NCBI GenBank assembly: GCA_932521025.1
Contig: OW051473.1
Coordinates: 1,364,001-1,428,000, forward strand
Direction: 5' to 3'
Length of the DNA stretch: 64,000 nt
Source: Oscheius onirici
Taxonomy: Eukaryota; Nematoda; Chromadorea; Rhabditida; Rhabditidae
Below the pieces are notes generated by a model, which had not been told where the DNA came from, ran no database searches, and worked only from the letters and a program-made list of their open reading frames with translations. This document shows positions 1 through 11,761 of this stretch, one piece after another (the stretch's first letter is position 1; the number at the start of each line of letters is the position of its first letter). A program made the translations under genes and the position numbers.

Positions 1-50
1 AATCTGTCCAAGGATGACTACATTGTTCCTATGGTAGCTTTTGTTTCTTT

Positions 51-161
51 CTGTTTTAACTGTTTATTCGGTTTTCAAGGTGGTTCACAGTAGAGGGTTC
101 TTGGAGTGAAGATGAGCGCGTTGAATGATCAGGGTTTCTCAAACTGATCCGCTGGACAGGC
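51..161 (-). repeat. Partial SINE copy, inverted
   Basis: Read on the minus strand, this block matches the 3' half of the SINE at 62.34-62.58 kb, including the shared stretch CATTCAACGCGCTCA and the end ACCGAATAAACAGT. The tRNA-like head is absent, so the copy is 5'-truncated. It abuts a plus-strand copy, giving a head-to-head arrangement around a CTGGACAGGCT motif. The match is visible within the window; the family name is an inference. Confidence 0.7.
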
Positions 162-320
162 TCTTACACGAAGGTAATTTACCCTGGCATCTCTCGCCAG
201 CCTAGCCTGTCCTGCGGATCCTGTAGCTTGAGAAACTTAGATACCAAAACCGCTCTCAGCATCACTCCAGGACTCCTCGACTCTTCGGATGTATTCCGGT
301 CATGCGGAATGCATCTGTTT
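162..320 (+). repeat. Partial SINE copy, direct
   Basis: This block contains CCCTGGCATCTCTCGCCAG followed by CCTAGCCTGTCC, nearly identical to positions 62428-62457. It continues with weaker similarity to about position 320. It has no tRNA-like head. Together with the inverted copy at 51-161 it forms a head-to-head pair. Short open frames across it are not convincing genes. Confidence 0.7.
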
Positions 321-633
321 TTACATTTTCCAGAAAATTTATCATGGTTCACTGCTAAACTACGGAACGATGGCAAAAGAACACTTGAAGCTAAGCTGCT
401 CTGCGCTGGAATTCACTCAAATTTTGGCAAATTTTGAGAAGCATGTTTTAATAGTTTTTAACATCTGATACCAATTCAGAATATCAATTAGCGGAACTGG
501 AGCGACTGTTCTAAAAACCCATGCAAATTTGAATATATCCATAAACGAGTTGATTCAGAACCCAGGAGCCTGCTCTAACAGAAATACGGTAAATGACAAA
601 CTTTTCAAAAATATTTACAATTTTCGTGTTTAG

Positions 634-1465
634 GCAGTTTTCTATCCAGTTTGGATAGATCCCTTTGTTCAATCTGTGGACTTTAATAAGTGCTACTGTC
701 GTTCCCTGACGGCCTTTTCTGAGTTTGTGAGCGCTATTGAAGAATTTCACTTACTGGATAATAACGACAAGGTAAAATTAAAACAAAAAAAAGAGTCTGT
801 TTGTTTTAAGATTCGTATATTTCAAAGCAACGTCCTAAAATACATAATGCTGGAAATTTTGTACCGTAATTACGTATCCAAGAAAAATCACTATTTGGCA
901 TATACCACCTTACCATATAGTGGGAAAAATGCTCCTCCGAATCAGTAAGTGTTCTGTTTCATTTTGTATGAATATATTAAGCTGGAATCGACGAAAAGAT
1001 CTTTTTAAACAAAACTCCGTAATCGCACTACAGGAACTTCTCGAGCTGGACATTTCCTTTGAAGAACACCTTCTTTTAAGAATCATTTCTCTTTTTTCCA
1101 ATGGTTTGTTAGCCATTTTTTGAAGTCTGAGCTTTTCAGGTACAAATTTTTCTGCGAAAGGACAAGAAGTTTTGATACAAGCACGTGAAAAATATACGAT
1201 TATGCTAGCCGAACTCATTGGGCTAGTTTTTCCGAGTGAAATTGTTGTTCCCAGAGTGGCGAGAATTATCAACATCGTGAAATATGTCGAGGTTGGCTTC
1301 GTTTAGAAGAAAGTAGTCGAAGTTTTCCAGGAGTTTGCGTTCATTGCGCATGAAAGTTACGTACGAATGGTTTTAAACAATAACGAAGACATGGCTGGCA
1401 CACTCTCTCACGAACTACACATTGAGGGAACAATCTATGATCGGGTCAAAACGGGATGTTCATGA
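634..1465 (+). pseudogene. Nuclear hormone receptor ligand-binding domain remnant
   Basis: Spliced translation gives a nematode nuclear-receptor ligand-binding domain. An early helix contains AFSEF and LDNNDK, followed by IFQSNVLKYIMLEILYRNY, then LQELLELDISFEEHLLLR and LSAKGQEVLIQAREKYT-like text near 1140-1200. Exons appear to be about 634-771, 812-947, 982-1125 and from 1140, joined by short introns. After the helix 10 region the frame meets TAG at 1304-1306; the same frame then continues coherently (EVFQEFAFIAHESY) to TGA at 1463-1465, so the stop looks like a nonsense mutation. No C4 zinc-finger DNA-binding domain is seen upstream. It is either a decayed receptor or a ligand-domain fragment. 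Confidence 0.6.
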
Positions 1466-1553
1466 GTTATTTGAAATCGTAGTGTACCAGCATTCAATCC
1501 AAAAAATGACTCATTAAATAAACTATTTTCTAATTAATTACATTTACATTTAT

Positions 1554-4010
1554 TCACAAATTCACGCCCCTGGCGAGTGTGGATCTCAGAGTTTTCCATT
1601 CGGCTGACGTCCGGTGCCACCAGTCTGTTCCAGCCACTGAGCGAATATCTTCTACCCACTTTTGTCGTTGTCCGCCTCTTGTTCTGTTTCCTTCGAATGG
1701 TGTCCATTCGGTGGTTGTTCTCGTCCATCGGGTTCCTTTTATTTTGGCAATCTTCTCAGACCAGAGTAGCTTCAGCCAGAGTATTTTCTTTCTCCAATCC
1801 CAAAGCTTAGTCCGATCTCGTACTCTGTCGTTTGGCCATCTGTCTAGAATATTGATACCGATCATCCGTCTCTCCATTCGTCTTTGACATACTTCAATGT
1901 ACTGCTGGTCCACTTCTTTCAAAGTCCAGGTCTCAACTCCATAAAGTGCTACGGGAGTAACGTGGCTTTCAAACAGCGTCGTCCTCTTCGCCATTGGAAT
2001 GTGTCTGCTGGTCAGCATGTTGGATATCTTGTTGAAGGCCCCGTACGCTTGTCCCATTCTCCTCTTGACCTCTTCCGAATCGCATAGTGGGATGGATACC
2101 TTAGCTCCCAAAAAGACAAAACTGTCCACAAAGTCTATTTTCGCTCCATTGATGTTTAGCGGAGCTTTGTTTGCTATGTTGGACATGAGTACGGTCTTTT
2201 TTGCATTCATTTCCAGTCCAACCGAACTCATTTCGTTCGTCAGCTTGATCATCATCCATTCCATGCCTGGGCGGCTTCTGGCAAAGAGTACGAGGTCATC
2301 TGCGTATCCAAGAGTCGTCAGCAGTTGACCATTGATCCTAATTCCTTCGTTTCCTACAATCGATCTTGTTGAATGCATAACTCAGGGTGGCGTTGAAGAG
2401 TTTAGGACTGAGCACGTCTCCATGCCTGACTCCTCTTCTAACATCGATTGGGACTCGACTGCCGTTGATCAGGATGAATGTCGTCCCGGAATCGTATAGA
2501 CGTTGTAGCAGTTGGATCAGAGTGCGGTGTACTCCCATTTCGGTGAGAGAATTCCACGTAGACTGCCAGCTTATAGTATCAAAAGCCTTTTTTGAGTCGA
2601 TGAAGCCCAGACATAGTTTGAGATTGTGCTCGCAGCTTTTCTCGATGATCATCTTGACGGCGTGTAGATTATCTAACGTTGAATATCCCTTCCGAAACCC
2701 AGTTTGCCAGTCATCTGATTGTTTTTCAAGACAGTTTTCCATCCTTTTCAAGATTACCCGTGTGAGAACTTTGGCACAGGATTGCAGAAGGCAGATTGGT
2801 TTGAAGTTGACCGGATCATCTGTGTCACCTGATTTGTGGAGCAGAGTAACAATCGCTTCTGTCAATCCTTTGGGAACGCTTCCTCCATTCACAAGGTGGT
2901 TCAAGTTGTTGCAGATGATGATCCCGGCTTCCTCTTTGGCATGGAACAGCATTTCAGGCGTAACAAAATCCAAACCAGCGGCGCCCAATCGTCGTAATTG
3001 AGCAATGGCATGAATCACCTCATTTGGCTCGAATGGAGGGAGGTCTTCAAATTCGCGGTCCGCTGTCGGAAGGACTGATCCACGGGCAGAGTAGAGATTG
3101 TCGAAAAAATCCTTGAACTTTCTCATGGTGGCCGTCTGCAAGAAATTATTGGTGTTCGGCGTTGCGGCAAGCATCCTTTTCCTAGTCGTTTGAATGGACC
3201 AGACTGCATTTCTCAAACTTCTTCCTCGTTCTACAGCCCTTCTTAATGCTTCTTCTTTTCTGGCTAGCAGGTCATCTCTAAGCATTCTTCTTGCCTGTTG
3301 GGAAAGAACAGAGTACGTTTTCCTTCCTCTTGCAGTATTGTCATCTCGGGCGACTCTTCGGGATTGGATGATTGCTCTCGTTGCAGCAGAGATCCGTGGT
3401 GGAATGGGATCGGGTCGCGTTGCGTTGCGTCCAGGGCAGCCGTCTTCAATCTCTGTTTCAGATCTTCATACTGCTTGTCCACTGATCGGTTGTCGTCGCA
3501 AATCCTATCCTCTAGAAGAAGGTTGTCTTTGAACGTATTTGGGACAAAATATCTGGTTCTGCTTTCGAGTGAGTTGTCTTCTCTTCTTCTTCAAGTTCTA
3601 CCTCCAAAATAGCATTCTGATCATTCTGTGGTCCGAATTGAAGTCGAACTTGTTGAGAACAGAGACATCTTTCACGTGTAGCGATCTTCTGGCAGCAATA
3701 AAATCGATTTGGTTAAGAGTACGTCTATTGGGGCTTCTCCAGGTCCAGAGTCTTTTGGGGTCTTTCTCGAAGGTTGTACTCCAAATCCGTAGTTTGTGAG
3801 CCCGACATAGTTCCACGAGCAGCTTCCCTCTGTTGTTCTCTGGATGAAGAGTCGCAATTCCTACTATGTCACTATTTGTGTCATCTCTTCCAACCTTTGA
3901 ATTGAAGTCGCCCAAGAGAAGTGATGTGAATCCTCTGGGAGTGCGAGACAGCAGCAATTCCGTATCCGCCAAGAACTCATCGTGTATTATTAAACCATTG
4001 TAGAAGACAG
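1554..4010 (-). mobile_element. RTE-type non-LTR retrotransposon, 5'-truncated and degenerate
   Basis: The minus strand encodes the endonuclease-reverse transcriptase polyprotein of an RTE-like LINE. About 3598-3972 gives the C-terminal half of an apurinic-type endonuclease with GDFN and SDHR motifs. About 2338-3285 gives the front of the reverse transcriptase (VTLLHKSGD, AFDTISW). About 1554-2378 continues with the catalytic YADD motif, thumb region and a C-terminal domain ending near KTLRSTLARGVNL. The pieces lie in different frames, so several frameshifts are present, and roughly the first hundred residues of the endonuclease are missing. This is a dead copy; target-site duplications were not identified. 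Confidence 0.9.
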
Positions 4011-4636
4011 GAAATCATGAGTTTTGAGAAAAGATCTCCCGTGTTTTGAAGTGACTGCTCTGGAGTGTACACTAGTTTGCATCAGGGTCAAACAATAGTG
4101 AAAAGAACGCAAAATTTCTCGATTCATATGATTTATTGTCTGCAGGTTAAAGCTTAACTTCGGTAAAGGTTTTATTCTTTTTCTTTTTTATTCTTTTTTC
4201 GTTTTCTTAGTCCGAGAAAAATCCTCCGTCGTAAAGAATCTGTCTTCTGGTTCCCAGCTGACAGTCACAAGTTCCATTGCGCCTCCCTTGGAAGAGAGAG
4301 CTGGATACTTGGTTCTCCCTTTCTGGCATCTTTGTGAGGTGAGTAGCTATTCGATGCCAATACAGCTAGATAGCTGAGATCCAGATAGAATTCTTCCGAC
4401 AGTTTCACATCTTTCAAGCCTCTTCCTTGCTCACTGTAGCAGTTCCCAGCAGATACCATCTCGAGTTATTTTTGTTTGTGTTGTAACAAAAGTTTTTCGT
4501 TGTTTATAAAGCGGAAAATGGTACAATTTTTTTTTTGTAGCAACGTTATACGTCAAAAGAACATCAAAACAAATCGAACAATGATTTTGTTAAAATAATT
4601 TGAAACATTTTCAAGTTTTTTTACAATATGCTCCTT

Positions 4637-4639
<3 letters not shown>

Positions 4640-4672
<33 letters not shown>
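4640..4672. repeat. (TA)n microsatellite
   Basis: An uninterrupted AT dinucleotide run of about 33 bases lies 50 bp upstream of the start codon at 4724. The purity and length make it a simple-sequence repeat; any promoter role is speculative. Confidence 0.95.
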
Positions 4673-4675
<3 letters not shown>

Positions 4676-4723
4676 AACAACGTTTAGAACTGAAGCACAC
4701 TCGAAGAACTTTTTCTGCCGGCC

Positions 4724-5053
4724 ATGCCCCAGCAGCACTCCAATTTCGAGGACCTTGTTGCCAACCAGAAGTACGACAAGAAGAAAAAAGCCGGATATGA
4801 CGACGTTCCACTGGGTGAAGTTATTTGCGGTACAACAACTGGAGAAGGAGCATCTCTTGCCGATCCAGTAGCCCAACCTGAACCCGAGAAGAAAGATACC
4901 AAGAGAGAAGCTCTACCTTCGCCGGTGCCTTCCTGTTCGGACGTTCGGAACAGCAAGACTGAGATTGTCAGAAAGTCCTCCTCGACAGTCAACGAGACGA
5001 CAGTCAACCAACAAATGCTGCTGTGCTATGCTGTAGCCACGGATCGAATATAA
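4724..5053 (+). CDS. Hypothetical lysine-rich protein
   Basis: A single open frame encodes 109 residues from an ATG in a good context (GCCGGCCATGC). The product is hydrophilic: a KYDKKKKAGYDD basic patch, a Pro/Glu/Lys-rich middle (QPEPEKKDTKRE) and a Ser/Thr-rich C-terminal third. There is no signal peptide or membrane segment. Codon use with many C/G third positions looks coding. The antisense frame is also open over much of this span but is less protein-like. I do not recognise the family; it could also be an exon of a larger unmodelled gene. Confidence 0.45.
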   Translation: MPQQHSNFEDLVANQKYDKKKKAGYDDVPLGEVICGTTTGEGASLADPVAQPEPEKKDTKREALPSPVPSCSDVRNSKTEIVRKSSSTVNETTVNQQMLLCYAVATDRI

Positions 5054-6065
5054 CAATAATGGAGCATAATACGATCCGTCAAATAAATCTGATGGCTGCT
5101 TCTTGTTTTTTTTTTGTGTGTAGAACTGATTGTTCAGTTAACTGGAAGCTCTATTTTGGTCGTCGTTTTGCCATTTGTTGTCCTATTTCAAAACAAGAAT
5201 GTCTGAGTTCTACCTTCATTGCAAGCATCTAGTCAGAACTTCCAGCACATTTTCATCTATCTCACGAAATCTTCATTCACATCAAAGGCGTGTTGGGAGG
5301 AGCTGAGGAATCCTGAACAGGCGTGGCCATCTACGTCATTTTTCGAATTATCCGTATCTAAAAGCAGTGTTTGAATAGTTAGTTCGTGTTATTATGTTGC
5401 CCAAATATCCCGTCTATTCTGGCATACTGTAAGGCTCCCGTCACGAACCCCGTTTAAAACACTTTGGCGCCCTTTTTCTCTCTTTGGTGATCATTCGTGT
5501 CTTCCCGGCTCTCTCGCGCCGATCTTTTTGTCTAGTATTATATTCTGTTGCTCATAGAGCCTCGTACTATCAACGTGTTCTTTACTATCGTGATCCAGTG
5601 ATTTATTATAAGACACAACATTAATAACGGAACAATGTTTGATACATCGATCTCTAGAAGGTTTTGTCTCACTTCTCTTACTATTTTCTTCTCTCTTCTT
5701 TCCTGTTCGCTGCAGTTTTTATTGGGCAGATAGTCGGGCATGGTCTTTGCCCGAACTCCCTCTGCCCCTCTAACTCTTTAACACATTCATCGTTTTCCTC
5801 TCTCATACTATAAATTACGAAACAAATTTTTCAGAGACATTTGGCTTGGTCTTTTTACCTCTCTACGTAACGCTGTCAATGACAAAAGGCCCCGCTGTTT
5901 TGAGCATCGGTTTGTCTCACTGACCTCAAAGACTGTTACCTCATTAATCCTCAACGAGCTTGCTTGGGATATTAAACCTAACTGTTTGTTCCATTTTTAT
6001 ACTGTTGCAGAACTGATCGCTTACTGAAGGCAAATTTCTGATTAGGAAGAATTAAATTAAAAAGC
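5054..6065. other. Intergenic, no gene seen
   Basis: No convincing coding exon was found. A frame at about 5836-6027 is open for some 60 codons after a TTTTTCAG-like acceptor but matches nothing I recognise. TTTGGCGCCC at about 5462 resembles a primer-binding site but has no flanking LTRs. Confidence 0.5.
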
Positions 6066-6310
6066 CAGAAGGCGCAATGGCAGGTGGCGCCGCGTTATTC
6101 TAGGGATCCCAAGTTCGAAACCCGCTTCAGACCCCTTCCCGAGGGTCGGTAAATTGGTAGTAGCTTGCTACGAAGTAAAGGCGTTCCTAGCAAAGGTTGG
6201 GCATCTTTGTAACGTTCATGCCCTCGCAACCTGGCCCCTCAGGTAGCACCCGCTAGCATAATTGCTTGAAGTCGGGAGATACTTTAAAAGCATAAAAGAT
6301 TAGAGAGAAA
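6066..6310 (+). repeat. tRNA-derived SINE-like element
   Basis: The 5' part has an A-box-like stretch near 6071-6090 (GCGCAATGGCAGGTGG) and a near-consensus B box AGTTCGAAACC at 6112-6122, spaced as in a tRNA promoter. A non-tRNA body of about 180 bp follows, ending in an AT-rich tail near 6300. The acceptor stem is not maintained, so this is more likely a SINE head than a working tRNA gene. It differs in sequence from the 62.3 kb SINE. Confidence 0.55.
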
Positions 6311-6509
6311 GTAATCTTATTCTCCTAAACACTTTCCCCCATCAAGAGTTTTGAGAAAAGGGATGGTTTGGGGGCTCAGTTTATTCGATAATCAATTAGC
6401 ACAGTGCAGCTCCCACAGTCCGTGACCGCGGGGCACTTGCCTGAAAAGCATTTTTTTTTGCCTACGCTAATTGAAAACCTTCAAAGAATGAATGTTTGTC
6501 AGTTTTCAG

Positions 6510-8188
6510 ATGGAGCCTTCCAAATATCTGAATGGTCCGCAGAAATGCTCTCCGTCTTTTAAACCCCCATTTCAGGATAAATTTCAACTCCATACATTGA
6601 AACCGGAGATGCTTATTCTAATCTTGAACAAGGTCAGCTCAGTTTTCATTTGTTCAAGCTTATTTTTTAATACTTGTAAAATACGGGTCCAATGAAACGA
6701 ATTTTCTTTTTCTGAGCTGTAAACAACACCGTAAATTCAATACAACATTTAGGATTTCAAAAAACGGGTTCTAAACGACCTCAGCCTCCATATTCATCAA
6801 TTTCAGATCAAGGCCCTCGAATTCGCCAGACTGCGCTCTACTTGCAAGGCAATGAATGCATTTGTTGAGGAAAATGCTCAACATATCGGTGTACCGACGA
6901 CCGCTGTACTTGGTGTAACTCACTGCCTGTATCCGGTAGCAGCATTTTTTTACCTTTATTCGCTTACGTTCCATCTTGCCTCGCTGGTTTCAGTCTTCGA
7001 GGCATCACCTTTGGCGGCACCTATAGCAACATGGATGTGAGTCTTTTTTGGCTTTTTGAAAATAATGTTTATAGCTGGTTCTTGCATGGGCTAATCTCAG
7101 GGAGATTATTTATCATTTCTACAATGCCAGAATGTGGAGAGGACATTTTGTTCAAGTTTTGGGCAATCTCCCTGGTTGGTTTGCTGATCGCCTTCAACCG
7201 ATGTACCTGAAGACTACTTTCCGTTTTCAAACAATTCCCGTAAGACATTTAGCACTTGGCGGGTGCAAAACTATTTTGAAAGGAGATTTATCCGATTTTT
7301 GAGCGTTTTTCATTGAAAAAATGTCATAATGCTTTCGTTTTTGGGGTTGAAGGACAACATATGCTAAAAGATCTGACCATCGAGTGATTTGTTCGAGCCT
7401 AACTGTGACATTATCCCCGTTTTTAACGCTGTTCCAAACATTTGTCAAGCTTACGAAATTCAACTATTAGACGTTCTGAGGAGCCATATCGCGTATTAAG
7501 CTTTGAGTGAAATGTTCGAATGAGTGTGGGCATCATTTGCCGCAATGATTCTTCTTCAGCTAAGTTATGAAAAATTCGATTTTTATAACTCTGTTCGTCG
7601 TCTTCACATCACAACGGTGCCTGGAAACAATCTGTCAATGGATCCTAATTTTGTAGGACCTCAAATTCCGTCTTTTCCGTTCAAGATCAACTGGGCTGAG
7701 ATCGAATTCATCAAGGTCAACACCTTTCCCAATGATCTGCGCAATGTTGAAGCTCATCGATGCACACAGAAAGTTTTCACTGTAAGTTAACATAACATCA
7801 CAGTATCATGTAGTTTCAGAAATGGAACGAAGGCCTTTTGCCCAACATGAAAATCTACACGGTCAAGAACTTATTCGCTATGTCGATCCGATCTGTAGCA
7901 CCTGATCAAATGCACCAGCATTTGAGAAGGTCACACCGGTCTATAGCCAGCGCTGTTTTCGACCAACATTTTCAAAATTTCGTCTTTCTGAGGGATGCAG
8001 CTTACGAGATATCTTAGCATAATGTTCTTACTCTGTCATATTTTCAGACAGTTTTTGAAATTTACAACAATCAAGACGCTTACGCCAGAGCTCTTGTGAA
8101 GACTTTATTGAATGTTCATACCAAGAACACCTTCCACCAGTTGCTTGTTCACTTCGGACAGAACGCATACTCCATCGATGCCGAATAA
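6510..8188 (+). CDS. F-box-like protein
   Basis: The start codon directly follows GTTTTCAG, a likely trans-splice acceptor. Exons are about 6510-6630, 6807-7036 (or from 6753), 7101-7239, 7560-7781, 7820 to about 7980, and 8048-8188. Joining the first two gives LKPEMLILILNK-IKALEFARLRSTCKAM, which fits the N-terminal F-box pattern (P-E-x-L-x-x-IL, then R-x-x-CK). The rest is a nematode-specific C-terminal region of unknown fold ending in NAYSIDAE. The exon break inside the F-box is the same as in the genes at 47.3 and 49.2 kb, so the three may be paralogues. F-box proteins recruit substrates to SCF ubiquitin ligases. The end of exon 5 is uncertain. AATAAA follows near 8337. Confidence 0.65.
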
Positions 8189-8359
8189 GTTTTCGAGTAT
8201 CTTTTTCACTAAAATTGTATTTAAGTAGCCAAGCTTAGAGATTGTGGTGAAGTAGTTCTGAGCATAATCTAACCGAAAGATGTATCGTTTCTCATGAAAT
8301 TATTTTCATCGCTTTCATAGTCCCTCCAGTTTCGAAAAAATAAATTTTATGTTAACAGT

Positions 8360-10483
8360 TTATTGATCCAATTTAGTGGAACTCTGTTCGTGTAGTGTGG
8401 GTGTCGGATCGCCTCTCTCAGACAATGAACCATCCGGAGGAGGTGCTGACGGATATACAACGACTGGCGGTTCACAGCTTGGAATCAATGACAACCTTGC
8501 GTGCTTCAACGGAGGATGTTGCAGATAGACTTTTTTCGTTTTGGTTGAAAAGATTCGCCCGCATGAAAGGAACGAAAAGAGCTGAAACGTTGATTTTGCA
8601 TTGTTGGAACAAATTTCTACTTGCTCTCTGTACATTCTGAAACATAGAACAATCAGGAGGACTTCAAAAAGCGGTAGAATCGTGACCATCCATGGAACGA
8701 CAGCCGTAATTTGTCCAACCATGAACATAATCTGTTCGAACGACGGCATACTAAAAAGAGGCGGTGGTGGGCTCTCGGGTGGTGGTCCGGGTGTGGCAGG
8801 AGCATGTGTTACATTACTCGGAGGAGGCGGACTAGTCGTTGGTGGAGCTGGTGTAGGAAATCCTACGACACGTTGTCACTTGTATACGAAACAAAACTAA
8901 CCAAAGTAACTAGCGAATGGTGATGTTAAAACTTCCGTCATGAAGGCGTTGACGATCATGTTAACAACTGCAGAACCGAACAGGAAGGCGTGAAGGAAAT
9001 GCGGGAAAGATGCAGCAACCCAAGCCAGCCACATGTCTACAAAGGTTCTTGTTGGATTTATCTGAAAACGATTGTAAACACCTCGAAAGAAGCTGCAACT
9101 TGCTCGTTTCGTCTCTTGAAATGACACTGTCACGCAGAAAATGTACGATCCTATGCAGCAAAATATCAGGAAGAAAACGTTGGCAGCAACATAAACGACG
9201 TATGAAATCATGTGAAACAGTTCCGCCGGATCGAAAAACAGACAGGTAGGCGGCGGAGTGTCTTCTTTCATCCAATTGTCAGCCGTCTCCTTGCAGTTTC
9301 TCCAGGCAAGCTGAATTTCTGAGATAATTAAAATGTTTTTTAACGTACCTGATAAAACCACATCCCGACGAAAAACATGTTTTGAAAAATGAGGAAAATT
9401 ACGGCGAAAAGTAATTGGAAAGCTCGATTGTCTTCGACCTTGGGAGCAAGCATCAAGACGGCTCTTTCTAACATAATGAAGACGATACCTTAACACCTGT
9501 TCTGAGTTATTACAACTAGAAATACCAAATGGAAAAACAGATTTCTGAAAACTCTCCAAGGTCCATCTTTCTTGATAACAGAGTTTACATTCGATCCAGT
9601 CGGGCCAGGCTGGTAGAGCTTGCACAAGAAGGCTGTCTTTATCTCGCCAAGCTGTAATGTAGAGCATGTGAAGAAGTCCCCAGAGACAGAGATTTATTGT
9701 GAACCATCGTATTCCGCTACTCTTCATCCGCTTTCCGAAAAGCGAGAAACATAAAACGAGAACCAGAAATAGCCCTGTGAAGATGGCGAGCCCAGTTACT
9801 CCGCGTTTATCCAAAACTCGGGGATCAGCTGAAATTGTCTTGATTAGTCGACGGTGATCTCTTTTGTGAACGCTATATGTCAGCTTTGATTTGTAAAAAG
9901 GTCCGTAAAAGTTGATTATCAAGCAAAATGCCTCATTATTCGGACGTCAACAAGTTAAATGCCAGCCATTTTGGCTTGAGACACTAAATCGAATTATTAC
10001 TTGAACAGAGCAAAGTACTAAAAGCCTACGCAGTATTCTATCAACAGGACGAATTGAGTTTTTATCTTAGTCGTCACGCGGGTATGCTAAGTTACGCGGG
10101 TATGGCAGAACAATTGTATGCTTCCATTCTTCGGAACTTATGAGAGGGGGAACGTAAGAGAATTTATGCATTTTATCAGAATTTTAGTGTACATTAGGTT
10201 GTATAGGTTATCAACCAGCTGACAATTAGTTTCACCTTACTGTTAGGGAACTTATTAGCACAAATACTGTACAAGTTTCTGCTAAAACTCGACGGTACAT
10301 TCGGATTGTATCCTCTCAGAGAATATATAGCATTATTGAAAACGTTTGCGGAAAACATCCCAAAAAGCACAGTCGTCACAATCATTCGTTTTCAAGTACA
10401 ATAAACTTACGCTGCTTTGCTGCGTCTCCTATCTTCCAAAGAAAACAAAATAACAACCCATTTTGGAGCCAGAAACTCCGCAT
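8360..10483 (-). CDS. Multi-pass membrane protein with Pro-rich loop and PSAP tail
   Basis: Exon 1 (10483-10411) encodes a signal-like start, MRSFWLQNGLLFCFLWK, and joins in phase to an exon at 9828. At least six hydrophobic spans follow: GLAIFTGLFLVLVLCF, the WFTINLCLWGLLHML stretch, one near 9340-9400, ISYVVYVAANVFFLIFCC, a span around PHFLHAFLFGSAVV, and VVPWMVTILPLFEVLLIVL. Between the last two, an exon at about 8749-8858 encodes a Pro/Thr-rich loop (TTSPPPPSNVTHAPATPGPP). The cytoplasmic tail has PPVVVYPSAPPPDG, which contains a PSAP late-domain-type motif. I do not recognise the family. Small exons near 9480-9560 and the long first intron are uncertain. It is the first of three minus-strand genes with PSAP/PPxY tails. 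Confidence 0.6.
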
Positions 10484-11761
10484 TGGTACCCGGAGAAACC
10501 AGGTTCGTAAATGAGTGAAGCTATGCTACCCGCGCTAAAATCAACTTACTCTCTGTCACATCGGCATAATTCTATCAAATGAATGCGTCGGAACGGCCTC
10601 TCAAGGAGGTTGACAGTAGGTTAAATACGCACATTGAAAGTTGTTTGTTAGTTTGTCTAGAGGATAGTTCTTTGAGACGATCTACAGTTGTACTGAAACC
10701 CGAAAAAAAGTATGGCTTTTTACCATTGAGTACAACCGTTTCATGAGTTTTATGATTGTTATTTTTTTGTAACATGTTGCTTCGAGAGGTGACGAGAATT
10801 CTACTAACCTTCAATTCTAAGTTCCCACTTTTTCTAGGAGATCTCCTTTTTATCGTTATCAGGGTTAAATGGCAACATTGAACGGTCTACCAAGGTACAT
10901 TGTTCTCCAGTATTCTTTTGTCTTCTTATCAAAATATGGAGTCACAAAGGAAGATCGAATGAGATATTATAACTTAAGCAAAATGATTCCATACTTTCTC
11001 AATACACGTAAATTGAGTTCCTGTAAACCAAGAGCACTGAAAGATACAATTTCAATGACACATGTTCAGTGCGCTCGTTTTTGACCATCTGACCCTTATC
11101 TGAGAATCAACAAGCTCCGGCTACATGCATGTCATTTCTCCTTTTTCGAAAAATGACAGCTGTAGTATCAAGCAAAAGAACAGAAGCCCACTTTATCAGA
11201 AAAATTGAGATTCAAAAAACGACACAAGGAAATGAAGATGTAAAACTTCCAAAAACACTGTAAGTTCGCTAGTCCTGCGGTTGTGCTGTCATGCTGTTCC
11301 GAAAACGACAACTAATTGTTAAACTAAGCATGCTTTGAATGTTAGCATTTTTTTCTCGTTGAAATCTCCATTTTCGTGGTTTCTTTTGCTCGCCTGCCAA
11401 ACAGAAATATCTGTTAAAACCAGCTTCATTGACTCCAACAGCGCAAATTCCAACAACCAAACCCCTCAATAGAAAAATAGTTCTACACTTCCTGTTGTCC
11501 TTAGTAGCACTCAATACTGTTATTTGCTCAACCACTAGATAAGCCCTGTTTACGTTGAAAACTATCATTCTATTTTTCATCTGACTTCCTTGTATTCCTC
11601 TCTTTTTCCGTTCGTATCAGAGAGCTTACAGAGAGGTCAGCTACGCTTTTTATCACCAATAGAAAGTTGTCCTTCCATGACAGAGTTTGATCTAATTCAA
11701 GATAAGACGATAAGGCGGGTACTACTCTTCCTTGTTCATTTCAAACTTTCTTTCTTCAGTG
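10484..11761. other. Intergenic, no gene seen
   Basis: Short open frames occur on both strands but lack splice context, conserved motifs or coding-like composition. A possible short upstream exon of the deaminase (11677-11718, MTEFDLIQDKTIRR) lies at the right edge, but its phase does not fit the next exon. Confidence 0.5.

Noticed and set aside
4265-4459. 64-codon minus-strand frame
   Set aside because: Reads plausibly but has no splice acceptor, no neighbours in the same frame and no recognisable motif; it lies beside a dead RTE element.
5440-5480. Possible LTR retrotransposon primer-binding site (TTGGCGCCC)
   Set aside because: Only about eight bases match a tRNA-Lys 3' end, and no flanking LTRs or gag/pol frames were found.
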